Source: Candidatus Iainarchaeum sp. (GTDB lineage Archaea; Iainarchaeota; Iainarchaeia; Iainarchaeales; UBA10191). From it: a stretch of 64,000 nt of DNA. The DNA lies in NCBI GenBank assembly GCA_030649735.1, contig JAUSFL010000008.1:62001-126000 (forward strand). Direction: 5' to 3'. The translations under genes were made by a program, and so were the position numbers. This document shows positions 27,755-36,902 of this stretch, piece by piece; positions within the stretch are counted from its first letter, which is position 1; each line of letters opens with the position of its first letter. The notes under the pieces are model-generated. The model did not search any database and was not told where the DNA came from. It saw nothing but the letters and a program-made list of their open reading frames with translations.

Positions 27755-28759
27755 TTATTGATCTGTTCGAACTATTCTAATTGAATACAGTCCTTTTTCG
27801 TTAATTCCCAATTCCAATCTTTGAGAGCCGGTATCAACGCCATTAGGCAAGTATTGGAAATTTCCGCTTTCCCGCAGAGTGAACTTTCCTGAGCTTCCAT
27901 CACTTGAAATTGCAGTCAGCCCTAAGTATAGGCTTTTTCCAGCATATGCTCCTGCGCCTCTAACACCGAAAGACCCTCCATTTGTATTTAACTCAACCAA
28001 TTCATTAGAGTCTGAATTTTGGAGATTGATTTTTGCATATCCTGAAGTTGATCCTGTTGCGACAATGTCAATTACAGTTACTGTAGTCTCCATTAAATCA
28101 GTTCCATTGTCTGCTGTAAAATCCAGGTCTCCTTTTCCTTGGACAACTGTAGATATTAGAAAGTTACAGTGGCCTTCTCCAGAAACTGTTATTGAGTTTG
28201 ATGTTATTTCGCACAAAGTAAGTGCCCTTTGATTATCAATGAAGTATTGCTCATCGTCTTCTCCAGTGTCCTTGAACAGTTTTATTTCTGGATTGAAGTT
28301 CCATCTTTGTTCTTTTTCAGCATAAGCTGTAGATTGTGTTACATCGTAATAGTCATTGTCCAGTTTTTCACTCAAGACTTTGTTTTTGATTAATACTATT
28401 TTTATTGTTTGCGAGCTTGTCAGCATTACTTCTGCCCCGTTGTAAAAGTAATTGTTTTTGTATGCATTAATTGCATATTTTGACTGAGGCAATGTGAAGC
28501 TAACTGTTCCGTCAGCGCCTGTTTTTTGGCCTGCGTCAAGGTTTCCGCTCAAATTTGCCCACCTAAGACTTTCTCCAAGCTGGTTAATGTTAGAGCTTAG
28601 CGTGTAGTTTGTGTAAACATTCACTGTTGCGCCGTCAATTGGGACTCCTGCCTCGTCAACGACGTTAATTGTCAAAGTGTTCAGGCTTTGGTTTGTGCAA
28701 CCGAACAAGAACAATCCCGCAAGCAAAAGCAGCGGAAGTATCAAAATTTTTTTCTGCAT
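27755..28759 (-). CDS. Lipoprotein with carboxypeptidase-regulatory-like domain
   Basis: The 334-residue product has a signal with lipobox LFLFGC near residue 21. The next region, LTINVVDEAGVPIDGATVNVYTN, is the start of a carboxypeptidase-regulatory-like (transthyretin-type) beta-sandwich, which continues to about residue 125. The rest is beta-rich with a Cys pair (CEIT and HCNFLI) and a C-terminal domain ending in SIRIVRTDQ. It is likely a surface-exposed lipoprotein of unknown partner. It stands alone between two terminators. Confidence 0.75.
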   Translation of the reverse strand: MQKKILILPLLLLAGLFLFGCTNQSLNTLTINVVDEAGVPIDGATVNVYTNYTLSSNINQLGESLRWANLSGNLDAGQKTGADGTVSFTLPQSKYAINAYKNNYFYNGAEVMLTSSQTIKIVLIKNKVLSEKLDNDYYDVTQSTAYAEKEQRWNFNPEIKLFKDTGEDDEQYFIDNQRALTLCEITSNSITVSGEGHCNFLISTVVQGKGDLDFTADNGTDLMETTVTVIDIVATGSTSGYAKINLQNSDSNELVELNTNGGSFGVRGAGAYAGKSLYLGLTAISSDGSSGKFTLRESGNFQYLPNGVDTGSQRLELGINEKGLYSIRIVRTDQ

Positions 28760-28853
28760 TTAAAAAAACCTCCAAAATAGAATTTTGTATTGCATTGAAG
28801 GCGTTTCCTGGATTTAAAGCTTTGGCTTGGCTTTAAAATAAAAAGAAAGAAGG

Positions 28854-28914
28854 AAAAAAAGCCTTGAAAAGAGATTGTTTCTTTTCTTATACAATCTTTT
28901 CCACGGCTTTTTTT
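28854..28914 (-). terminator. Long imperfect hairpin terminator after ppdK
   Basis: On the minus strand a stem of about 18 bp with small bulges (AGCC...GATTGT pairing with ACAATC...GGCT) is followed by seven T. It begins 9 bp after the ppdK stop. A T-run on the plus strand is also present. Confidence 0.65.
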
Positions 28915-28922
28915 TGAACAAG

Positions 28923-31571
28923 TCACTTTTTCTTGTCTTTCAATGCAGCGTGCGCTGCCGCAAGCCTTGCGATTGGCACGCGGAATGGAGAACAGCTCAC
29001 ATAGCTCAAGCCGACATTGTGGCAGAACTCGACTGATTTTGGGTCTCCGCCTTGCTCTCCGCAAATTCCGACCTTTAATTCAGGCTTTGTTTTGCGGCCT
29101 TTTGAAACGCTCATTTTGATGAGCTCTCCAACGCCTTCCTGGTCTACTGATTCGAAAGGGTCGTCCTTGAAGATTTTCTTGTCCAAGTAGTGCTTGATGA
29201 AAGTTCCTGCATCATCCCTTGAAAACCCGAAGGTTGTTTGCGTCAAGTCGTTTGTTCCAAAGCTGAAGAATTCCGCATGCTCTGCAATCTTGTCTGCTAT
29301 AATGCATGCCCTTGGCAGTTCCATCATCACTCCAACTTTGTACTTGACTTTTTCGCCCTTGGTTTGCATTATTGCTTTTGCAGTGTTGTCAATGAGCTCT
29401 TTCATGAATTTCATTTCATTTTCCAAGCAAAGCACTGGAACCATGATTTCTGCTTTTGCGTCAATGCCCTTGCGCTTTGAGTCAATTGCCGCCTCAATTA
29501 TTGCCTGCACTTGCATTTCAGCAATTTCAGGATAAACTATTGCAAGCCTGCAGCCCCTGAAGCCAAGCATTGGGTTGAACTCGTGCAGTGCGTGAATTGT
29601 TGACTTGACTTTTTCAACGCTTATTTTCATTTCAGTCGCCAAGTCCTTGATGTCTTTTTCTTCCCTTGGCAAAAACTCGTGCAATGGAGGATCCAAAAGC
29701 CTGATTGTTACATCAAGCCCGTTCATTGCCTCGAACAGTCCCAAAAAGTCTGCTTTTTGGTAAGGCAATAATTTTGTCAATGCTTTTTTCCTGCCTTCTA
29801 AAGTGTCTGCCAGAATCATTTCACGCATTGCCTTGATTCTTTCGCCTTCAAAAAACATGTGCTCTGTCCTGCAAAGCCCGATTCCTTCAGCGCCAAAATT
29901 GCGCGCAACTTGCGCGTCGTGCGGAGTGTCGGCGTTTGTTCTAACGCCCAGCTTTTTGAAACTGTCGGCCCATTTCATTAATTCCCCGAATTCTCCCTTC
30001 ATTTGCGGTTCAACTAATGGAATTTCTCCCTGGTATACTTCTCCAGTTGCTCCGTCAAGGCTTACTATTTCGAATTCCTTGATTTTGATGCCTTTTGAAG
30101 GAACTTCAAAATATCCTTCCTTTTCATGCACTGTTATTTCTCCGCAGCCTGAAACGCAAGGCTTTCCCATTCCTCTGGCTACAACCGCAGCATGAGATGT
30201 GATTCCGCCCCTTGCCGTCAAAAATCCCTGGCTTACGTGCATTCCTTCAATGTCTTCAGGGCTTGTTTCAGTCCTGATGAGCACGATTTTTTCTTTAGGG
30301 TTTTTTTCAAACATGTCTTTTGCTTTTTCTGCGTTAAAGACTGCCTTTCCCACTGCTGCTCCAGGGGATGCCGCGAGTCCTTTTGCAATGACTTCATGCT
30401 TTTCCCTGGCAATTGGATCAAGCTGTTTGTGCAGCAATTGGTTCAATTGGTTCGGGTCAACGCGCAATACTGCCTCTTCTTTGGAAATTATTCCTTCCTT
30501 TTCCATGTCCACTGCGATTTTCACTGCGGCGTGCGCTGTCCTTTTTCCTTTTCTTGTCTGCAATAAATAGAGCTTGTTTTTTTCTATTGTGAATTCAAAG
30601 TCTTGCATTTCCTTGTAATTCTTTTCAAGGATTTCATAAGTTTCAATTAATTCCTCGTAGGCCTTTGGCAGGTATTTTTTCAAGGCGTCAATTGGCTCTG
30701 GAGTCCTGATGCCTGCAACAACGTCTTCTCCTTGCGCGTTAATCAGGAATTCTCCATAGTGTTCCTTGTTTCCGTTTGCCGGATTGCGCGTGAATGCAAC
30801 CCCGGTTCCAGAGTCATTTCCCATGTTCCCAAAAACCATTGACTGTACATTGACTCCGGTTCCAGCATCGTCGCGGAGCTTGTTGATTCTTCTGTACGCG
30901 AGGGCGCGGGTGCAGTTCCAAGAGCTGAACACTGCGTCAATTGACAACGTTAATTGTTCCCAAGGGTTTTGCGGGAATTCTTTCCCTTTTTCCTGCTTTA
31001 CTATTGCCTTGTATTCTGAAACTATTTTTTTCAAGTCTTCAGCGTCAAGCTCTGTGTCGAAAGAAACTCCTTTGGTCTCTTTTGCCTTTTCAAGCACGTG
31101 CTCGAATTTTGGCATGTCAATTTCCAGCACGACATCACCGAACATTTGGATGAACCGCCTGTAAGAGTCCCATGCTGCGCGTTCATTTTTTGTTTGTGAG
31201 CCAAAGGCAACAACGCTTTTGTCATTCATTCCTAAATTAAGGATTGTTTCCATCATTCCAGGCATTGAAACATAGCTTCCGCTCCTGACTGACACAAACA
31301 GCGGGTTTTTGTCGTCGCCAAGCTTTTTTCCCATTTTTTTTTCCAAGGCCTCAAGCTTTTTCTTTACCTGTTCATTAAGCCCGACTGGCCATTTTTTTCC
31401 CAAATCGTAAAATTCCCTGCAGCCTTCAGTGGTTATTGTGAATCCTGGAGGCACTGGCAGGCCTTTGCTTGTCATTTCGCACAATTGCGCTCCCTTATTT
31501 CCAAGCAAAAACTGCGCTTCTTCAGTATTTCCTTCTTTTATCTCTTCAAAGCTGAAAACATAATCTTTCAT
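28923..31571 (-). CDS. ppdK: Pyruvate, phosphate dikinase
   Basis: PPDK interconverts pyruvate + ATP + Pi and phosphoenolpyruvate + AMP + PPi, serving glycolysis or gluconeogenesis. The 882-residue length is typical. It has an N-terminal ATP-grasp region (VPPGFTITTEG, SVRSGSYVSMPGMMETILNLGMN), the swivelling domain with the phosphorylated His in GGITSHAAVVARGMGKPCVSG (about residue 450), and the PEP/pyruvate barrel with LCRTEHMFF, GFRGCRLAI and the C-terminal GICGEQGGDP containing the catalytic Cys. It stands alone and has its own terminator. Confidence 0.98.
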   Translation of the reverse strand: MKDYVFSFEEIKEGNTEEAQFLLGNKGAQLCEMTSKGLPVPPGFTITTEGCREFYDLGKKWPVGLNEQVKKKLEALEKKMGKKLGDDKNPLFVSVRSGSYVSMPGMMETILNLGMNDKSVVAFGSQTKNERAAWDSYRRFIQMFGDVVLEIDMPKFEHVLEKAKETKGVSFDTELDAEDLKKIVSEYKAIVKQEKGKEFPQNPWEQLTLSIDAVFSSWNCTRALAYRRINKLRDDAGTGVNVQSMVFGNMGNDSGTGVAFTRNPANGNKEHYGEFLINAQGEDVVAGIRTPEPIDALKKYLPKAYEELIETYEILEKNYKEMQDFEFTIEKNKLYLLQTRKGKRTAHAAVKIAVDMEKEGIISKEEAVLRVDPNQLNQLLHKQLDPIAREKHEVIAKGLAASPGAAVGKAVFNAEKAKDMFEKNPKEKIVLIRTETSPEDIEGMHVSQGFLTARGGITSHAAVVARGMGKPCVSGCGEITVHEKEGYFEVPSKGIKIKEFEIVSLDGATGEVYQGEIPLVEPQMKGEFGELMKWADSFKKLGVRTNADTPHDAQVARNFGAEGIGLCRTEHMFFEGERIKAMREMILADTLEGRKKALTKLLPYQKADFLGLFEAMNGLDVTIRLLDPPLHEFLPREEKDIKDLATEMKISVEKVKSTIHALHEFNPMLGFRGCRLAIVYPEIAEMQVQAIIEAAIDSKRKGIDAKAEIMVPVLCLENEMKFMKELIDNTAKAIMQTKGEKVKYKVGVMMELPRACIIADKIAEHAEFFSFGTNDLTQTTFGFSRDDAGTFIKHYLDKKIFKDDPFESVDQEGVGELIKMSVSKGRKTKPELKVGICGEQGGDPKSVEFCHNVGLSYVSCSPFRVPIARLAAAHAALKDKKK

Positions 31572-31660
31572 TAAAACTCACCTGCTTTTTTTCCGTGAAA
31601 ACTCAAAGAAATTTGCTGTTAATCTTGAAAGTAGAAGTCAATAAAAAAGGAATCTTTTTT

Positions 31661-32899
31661 TTACAAGATTCCGACTTGCTGCAAAACCAGTGTAATGCTT
31701 AAAGCGCTTAGCGCTATTGCAGAAACCCACGCGATTATGTTGAACCATTTTCCGTTGGTGTACTCGCCCATTATTTTCTTGTCATTGATTATCAAAAGCA
31801 TCATTATCAGGATTATGGGCAGCATTATGCCGTTAATCACTTGCGAAATGTACATTATTGGAATTAATGGAATGTTTGGCAGCATTATAATCAACGCTCC
31901 AACCGCAATGAGTATTGTAATAAGCCCGTAAAATTGCGGCGCTTCCTTGAATTTCTTGTTCACTCCGGAATTCCACCCGAATGCCTCGCAAACAAAGTAT
32001 GCAGTGGCCAATGGCAAAATTGCGGCCGCGAACAATGACGCAATGAACAGTCCAATCCCGAATAATACTGTTGCGTAAGCGCCTGCAAAAGGGCCTAAAG
32101 CCATTGCGGCGTCTTTTGCGCTGTCAACTGCAATTCCACGAGAGAACAAAGTCGCCGCGGTCGCGACAATTATGAAAAACATTATCACTACTGTCACAAT
32201 GCTTCCCAAAATCACGTCAATTCTTGAATATTTTAGGCTTTCTTTCTGCAATCCTTTTTCAACCACGGCGCTTTGCAGGTAGAATTGCATCCAAGGCGCT
32301 ATTGTTGTTCCAACCAATGCAACAAGCATCATCAAATACCCGGCTTCAAAACTTATTACCGGGTTTACAAGGCTGGTTCCGATTGTTCCCCAGTCAGGAT
32401 TTGACATCAGGCCCGCAATCACGTAAGAAATGTAAAACAGGCACGCAATCAAGAATGCCTTTTCCATGCTTTTGTAATTGCTTTTCACAATCAACACCCA
32501 CACGAAAATCGCGCAAGCAGGAACCAAGAGCAGTTTGCTGATTCCAAACAATTCCCCAGAGGCCGCAATGCCTGCAAATTCTGCAATCACGTTCCCCAAG
32601 TTTGTAATCAGCAATCCAACCATTAATGCAAAAGTTATTTTCACGCGAAAGTTTTCCCTTATCAGGTCGCTCAGGCCTTTTCCAGTCGCGATTGCCATCC
32701 TGACTCCCATTTCCTGGATTATGATGAGGACTATTGCGATTGGAATCATTACCCAAAGGAATGCATATCCAAAGTGCGAGCCTGCAATGGAGTATGTTGC
32801 AATTCCGCCGGCGTCATTGTCCACTGCGCTAGTGATTAGTCCAGGCCCGATTGTCATCAAGAACAATAAGAATATTTTTTTGTCAAACTTTAATTCCAT
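31661..32899 (-). CDS. Divergent Nramp-related divalent metal transporter
   Basis: The 412-residue protein has about 11 membrane helices and the Nramp fold signature in TM1: IGPGLITSAVDNDAGGIATYS. The canonical metal-binding DPGN motif is replaced by DNDA, and the TM6 MPHN-type motif by APWMQFY. Loss of the conserved Met suggests it does not select transition metals and may move Mg2+ like Nramp-related magnesium transporters. ATG 32899 is preferred; an upstream frame overlaps the preceding gene. It follows the PRC/MgtE_N/CBS gene by 5 bp, so the two form one operon. Confidence 0.9.
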   Translation of the reverse strand: MELKFDKKIFLLFLMTIGPGLITSAVDNDAGGIATYSIAGSHFGYAFLWVMIPIAIVLIIIQEMGVRMAIATGKGLSDLIRENFRVKITFALMVGLLITNLGNVIAEFAGIAASGELFGISKLLLVPACAIFVWVLIVKSNYKSMEKAFLIACLFYISYVIAGLMSNPDWGTIGTSLVNPVISFEAGYLMMLVALVGTTIAPWMQFYLQSAVVEKGLQKESLKYSRIDVILGSIVTVVIMFFIIVATAATLFSRGIAVDSAKDAAMALGPFAGAYATVLFGIGLFIASLFAAAILPLATAYFVCEAFGWNSGVNKKFKEAPQFYGLITILIAVGALIIMLPNIPLIPIMYISQVINGIMLPIILIMMLLIINDKKIMGEYTNGKWFNIIAWVSAIALSALSITLVLQQVGIL

Positions 32900-32904
32900 G
32901 AAAA

Positions 32905-34170
32905 TCACTCGTGATTTTTCCTGACTCTCACTGGCTTTGTCCTGACTGGCTCTGTCTGCCATGCTTTCGGCAATACTTCGTCAAACACGTCGCTCATTTG
33001 GATTGTTCCAATTAGCGTTGAATTGTCGTCAATCACTGGAAGCGCCAAAAAATGGTATTTGAAGAAAGTTTTTGCGGCTTTTTTCAAATTGTCATTGGCG
33101 TGCAAAAATACCAGGTTTTGCTCCGCAAGGCTTTTCACCCGGCTTTTAGGGTTTGGGAATACAAGGTCCCTTATTGAAACAACTCCTGAAAGCTTGTTTT
33201 CTTCATTGATCAAGTAAAAATAGTACGGGCTTTCCGGAGTCTTTTGCTTCCTTAAGAAAGCCAGAGTCTGTCCCACAGTATAATTTTCAGGGATTGAAAT
33301 CAATTCCGCCTTCATCAGTCCCCCGACTGAAATTTTTGGGTATTTCAGGATTTGCGAAACTTGCTCTGCCTTTTTGCCGTCAACATGCCTTGCAATGTGC
33401 TGCATTTTTTCCCCGCTTAAAGCAGTGCTCAAGTCCGCGATTTCGTCAGGCGAAAGGTTTTTCACAAGCCTTTTGATTTTTTGCGCGTGCAAGTGCTCCA
33501 TCAAAGAGCGCTGGACATTAGGGTTGGATTCTGCAAACGTATCCGCGGCCTTTTCGTCATTCAATGCATTGAATAAAATGTTTCTTTCAGAATGGCTTAA
33601 TTCTTCAAGCAAGTCCGCAATGTCTGCAGGATGGACCTTGTTTATTTTTGTTTTTGAAAGATTCAGGCTCAAGTGCGCCGGGCTTAATGACAATGCCTGC
33701 ACGTAAGCCCATGGAATAAGCACTGGCTTTAGGCCTGGCTTTAACGCGAGGACTATTTTTTCCACGCCAAGCCTTTTCAAAAGGCTTGTTATTCCGACAG
33801 CAACGCTTGAGATGAAGAACTTTTCCCCGATTTTTGAAAGCAAGACATCATTCACCCTGACGACCTTCAATCCATTAGTGTCAACCAATTGCCTGTCAAG
33901 CAGAATGTCGTTGATTAAAAGGTCAGAGTCTTCAAGTTCTTCGCGCTTTAGCTTTTCTTTAGGGCAGTAAAGGAACACAGCATTGCTTATGCTTGCAATG
34001 CATTTCCATTCAATCCTGAATTTCTTGCTGTTTTTCACGACCGCGTGCGTTATTTCGGCAAGGTTTTCCCCGTCCTTGAATGCAAGGTCAGCCAGTACTC
34101 CAATTTTTTCTCCCTTGTAGTCAAAGACTGGCTTTCCAATAAGCTCGCTGAAGTATGCTGAATTTGCCAT
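32905..34170 (-). CDS. PRC-barrel / MgtE N-terminal / CBS-pair protein
   Basis: From ATG 34170 this 421-residue soluble protein shows PRC-barrel-like segments (ELIGKPVFDYKGEKIGVLADL and a second around residues 85-130), an MgtE_N superhelix with the typical VHPADIADLLEEL, and two CBS motifs (GLMKAELISIPENYTVGQTL and QNLVFLHANDNLKKAA). In MgtE these cytoplasmic parts sense Mg2+ and gate a membrane channel, but this protein lacks the membrane part. The next gene is an Nramp transporter, so it probably acts as its detached sensor. The frame extends further upstream, but a TATA-like site (about 34212-34222) lies within that extension. Confidence 0.88.
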   Translation of the reverse strand: MANSAYFSELIGKPVFDYKGEKIGVLADLAFKDGENLAEITHAVVKNSKKFRIEWKCIASISNAVFLYCPKEKLKREELEDSDLLINDILLDRQLVDTNGLKVVRVNDVLLSKIGEKFFISSVAVGITSLLKRLGVEKIVLALKPGLKPVLIPWAYVQALSLSPAHLSLNLSKTKINKVHPADIADLLEELSHSERNILFNALNDEKAADTFAESNPNVQRSLMEHLHAQKIKRLVKNLSPDEIADLSTALSGEKMQHIARHVDGKKAEQVSQILKYPKISVGGLMKAELISIPENYTVGQTLAFLRKQKTPESPYYFYLINEENKLSGVVSIRDLVFPNPKSRVKSLAEQNLVFLHANDNLKKAAKTFFKYHFLALPVIDDNSTLIGTIQMSDVFDEVLPKAWQTEPVRTKPVRVRKNHE

Positions 34171-34266
34171 TTGCAGTCCCAAAAAAATTAATTGCAAAAT
34201 AACTAAAGGAAAAATAGTATAAATAACTTTCTTGCTTCCCAAATTTCCAGAATTGCCAAAACTTGG

Positions 34267-34551
34267 CTACTTTTTTACAACGCCAAGCCTAGTGAGCACT
34301 CGCCTTGCATGTTCAATGTCATAGCAGCCAAAGCTGCCTTTAAAATCCCCGTTCTTTTCAAACACTCTCACCCAATATTTGAAATGCCCCGCGCCTTGTG
34401 ATTTTTCCAAGCGAATGTTTTTTCCAGGAGCTGAATGCTTTTCAATTACAATGTTCGCAAAAGCCGGAGGATTCAATGAATTTTGCGGTTGCCTGATTCC
34501 TGTTTGCTCTTTTTTGATTTCCATCGGCTTGAATGGCTTTTTTGGAGGCAT
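34267..34551 (-). CDS. Small hypothetical protein
   Basis: This 94-residue protein has a Pro/Lys-rich N-terminus (MPPKKPFKPMEIKKEQTG) and a compact C-terminal alpha/beta part (HFKYWVRVFEKNGDFKGSF, then YDIEHARRVLTRLG). No signal or metal site is present. It sits 28 bp after the CooC/MinD-like gene on the same strand and is likely cotranscribed. No family is recognised. Confidence 0.55.
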   Translation of the reverse strand: MPPKKPFKPMEIKKEQTGIRQPQNSLNPPAFANIVIEKHSAPGKNIRLEKSQGAGHFKYWVRVFEKNGDFKGSFGCYDIEHARRVLTRLGVVKK

Positions 34552-34579
34552 GAAAAATTGACTCTCCGCAAGAATTTAA

Positions 34580-35572
34580 TTATTGCGTCAAAAAGGCCTT
34601 TTCGTAATTGAATTTTTTGTCAACCAGCTCTTCAAGCCTTATTCCATAAAGCTTGTCAAACCATTCAATGCATTCTTCATTGTAATTCTTCAAGAGCGCC
34701 TGGTAGTATGATTCCCAATTCCTTTCAGTGCAGGTTATTCTTTGCACAATCCGCTTGAATGCCGGGGTGTTTTCAAAAAATGCTGCCTTGTCAGCGAATT
34801 CTGGAATAAAGTCGATTATCCTTCCAATGTCAATTTCCTTGAGCAGCATTTCAATGTCTTTTCTGCCCTTGATTTTGTTGGCCAGCACAAAAATCTTTTC
34901 CTTGCTTTGGGACTTTTCAAAAAAAGTGCAGTAATGCATTATGCTTTCCCTTGAAGGCTCAACGACAAAGATTTTCAAGTCAAGGCAGAATGAAGACTCT
35001 GTCAGGAAATAATCGTTGAATGAGCTTGAATCCAAAATCACGAATTCTATTGGATTGTCCAGAATCCTGTTCAGCACAAATGAAAGAGAGGAAACGTCCA
35101 TGTACTCTTGGCCGGCAGTTTTGGAAAATTCCTTGCCTTCAATTTCGCCCAGCATCAAGTCCATTGCCTTTTGCTCAAAGTCTTTCTGGCTTTCTGGATT
35201 GCTTCCAATAGAAAGCAGTGAAATGTTCTCTTTTTGCAGCGCAAAGCTTGAAAGGAAAGAGTCTTTTTTTGAAACCTTGATGAATTTTGAATTGGTTCCC
35301 GGGGGAAAGCTTCCAATCGGCGGCAAAAACCCGAGCTCTTTCACTTCTTGCCTTTCGCCTTCAAGGAATTGGAAAACCCTGCCAAAATTTTTTCCCAATA
35401 AGACTTGAATTCCGCGGATTTCCAATGCATCCTGCAATTCAATGCCGTTATTGTCTGAAATTGCAATCACATGGCCTGCTCTTTTTTTCAAAAAGTTCAC
35501 GAAAGCCGCGCTTGCAAGAGTTTTTCCGCTGCCTTTGCTCCCAAAAAATGCAATCCTCAATTCAATCGCCAA
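34580..35572 (-). CDS. P-loop ATPase of the CooC/MinD type
   Basis: The 330-residue product starts with a deviant Walker A, FFGSKGSGKTLASAAFVNFL, typical of SIMIBI ATPases such as CooC, MinD and Fer4_NifH-like proteins. It continues with AISDNNGIELQDAL (switch I region) and EFVILDSSS (Walker B-like). The middle part (about 90-170) lacks the usual CxxC dimer motif of CooC. The C-terminal 60 residues are helical and aromatic-rich. A maturation, partition or positioning role is possible; the partner is unknown. Confidence 0.75.
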   Translation of the reverse strand: MAIELRIAFFGSKGSGKTLASAAFVNFLKKRAGHVIAISDNNGIELQDALEIRGIQVLLGKNFGRVFQFLEGERQEVKELGFLPPIGSFPPGTNSKFIKVSKKDSFLSSFALQKENISLLSIGSNPESQKDFEQKAMDLMLGEIEGKEFSKTAGQEYMDVSSLSFVLNRILDNPIEFVILDSSSFNDYFLTESSFCLDLKIFVVEPSRESIMHYCTFFEKSQSKEKIFVLANKIKGRKDIEMLLKEIDIGRIIDFIPEFADKAAFFENTPAFKRIVQRITCTERNWESYYQALLKNYNEECIEWFDKLYGIRLEELVDKKFNYEKAFLTQ

Positions 35573-35697
35573 AAAATCGAACGTACTAAGGATGATTGAA
35601 AAGTTAAAAAACCTTTTGAATTAGGATTGCGAACGGAGATTCACGACCGGAAGTTTGGCAACCAAAGAATGTAATGTTGAAATTCATTGAATAAATC

Positions 35698-36645
35698 ATG
35701 AATTCTTTTTTGGATTTGGATTTTGATGAACGCTTGGCAGTTTTTGAAAAAGCAATGGAGTTAAGGAAGTCGGGGCTTGGCTACAAGCGCATAACAAAAG
35801 CAGTATTTAATGAATTGAACATCCAAATCCCGTATAGCACTCTTGCTTACTGGTGCAAAAATAAGATCCAATTGCTCGGCGGAGAAAACCAATTTACTCC
35901 AGAACCATCACCAGAACTCAGTTATGTTCTGGGAGTTTGCTTTGGGGATGCTGGCCTGGTTTTGGATTCTCGGAAAAGCGATTACAAACTCGTGCTTGAG
36001 ACAATAGATAATGATTTTGCCGAAAAATTCTCCCAATGCGGTTCAAAAGTTTTGAAGAAAACAAGGAATTATTCTATAAATTATAGTGCAAAAAGGCAAA
36101 TATATGCTACAAAGGCAAGAAGCAAGCAATTGTACTATTTTGTTAAATCAGTAAAGGAAAATTTTGAACTTGTTAAACCAATTGCTGAAAAGTTCCCGGC
36201 AGAGTTTATTCAAGGGGTGGCTGACTCTGAAGGATGCCCAGCAATTTCTGCGGCAAAAAACTTCAAGGTTGCTGTTTGTGTAGCGTATAGTGCAAATTAT
36301 GAATTATTGGAATATATCCAGCAACTCTTGCTGCACGAATTCAGCATTGTTTCAGCTTTACGATTATTCAAGCTTCCTGGAATGGCTGACTCAATAATAA
36401 ACGGCAGAATAATTGTCAGGACGAAAAAATTGTACTGCTTGAGCATTACTTCCAAACTAAACGTGGAAAATTATTTTTCCAAAGTTGGATTTTCAATTGC
36501 AAGAAAACAATCTAAATTTTCAGATGCGATTAGTATTTTGTCATTGGGCGAAAATGAAGCTCTTAATTGGTGGCATTTGCATTATGTTAAAATAGGAAAA
36601 CAGTGGAAAAAAATTGACGAAAATAATATTCGTCAATTGTCTTAA
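35698..36645 (+). CDS. Free-standing LAGLIDADG homing-endonuclease-like protein with N-terminal HTH
   Basis: The 315-residue product begins with a helix-turn-helix-like segment (about 10-55; ELRKSGLGYKRITKAVF and then IPYSTLAYWCKNK). Two LAGLIDADG-type helices follow: LSYVLGVCFGDAGLV (about 78-92) and EFIQGVADSEGCPA (about 172-186), each with the acidic residue that binds the catalytic metal. This is the layout of a monomeric two-motif endonuclease, or of a derived transcription regulator. It ends 3 bp from the 3' end of the intron-containing tRNA-Asp, on the opposite strand. The upstream region separates it divergently from the CooC-like gene. Confidence 0.8.
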   Translation: MNSFLDLDFDERLAVFEKAMELRKSGLGYKRITKAVFNELNIQIPYSTLAYWCKNKIQLLGGENQFTPEPSPELSYVLGVCFGDAGLVLDSRKSDYKLVLETIDNDFAEKFSQCGSKVLKKTRNYSINYSAKRQIYATKARSKQLYYFVKSVKENFELVKPIAEKFPAEFIQGVADSEGCPAISAAKNFKVAVCVAYSANYELLEYIQQLLLHEFSIVSALRLFKLPGMADSIINGRIIVRTKKLYCLSITSKLNVENYFSKVGFSIARKQSKFSDAISILSLGENEALNWWHLHYVKIGKQWKKIDENNIRQLS

Positions 36646-36648
36646 AAT

Positions 36649-36773
36649 CGCCCTGACCGGGAATTGCACCCGAGTCTCAACCGCACCGCAACCGCGAAAT
36701 TTTCCGCCAACGCTTTTTTCGAAGAAAAAAGGGTTGTGACAGGGTTGAATCCTAACTACTAGACTATCAGGGC
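36649..36773 (-). tRNA. tRNA-Asp(GTC) with 53-nt intron after position 37
   Basis: The acceptor stem is GCCCTGA/TCAGGGC (36767-36773 and 36650-36656) with discriminator G. The D-arm starts GTCTAGTAGTTAGGAT. The anticodon stem CAACC/GGTTG closes loop CTGTCAC with anticodon GTC. The intron is 36684-36736, and the junction forms a perfect bulge-helix-bulge: central helix CTGT/GCGG, bulges CA|C and TG|C, and an AACC/GGTT intron helix. The mature tRNA is 72 nt with no encoded CCA. The T-loop is TGCAATT, with G where U55 is expected. Confidence 0.93.
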
Positions 36774-36902
36774 TTTTGTTGATTGCCTGTTAATTAATTT
36801 TTCAACTGAAGTTTTTTTAAAGCAGACCAGTCAATGCCCCGGTTATGTTGCCTGTGGGTAAGCTTTAAATAATTCGCTGGCATTACTTTAGAGGGCTTTG
36901 GA

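Noticed and set aside
34171..34242. Hydrophobic 24-residue N-terminal extension of the PRC/MgtE_N/CBS protein
   Set aside because: The extension overlaps a TATA-like element and the conserved PRC-barrel starts right after ATG 34170.
36684..36736. tRNA-Asp intron as a coding or self-splicing element
   Set aside because: It is only 53 nt with a bulge-helix-bulge, so it is a protein-spliced archaeal intron; the LAGLIDADG gene lies outside it.
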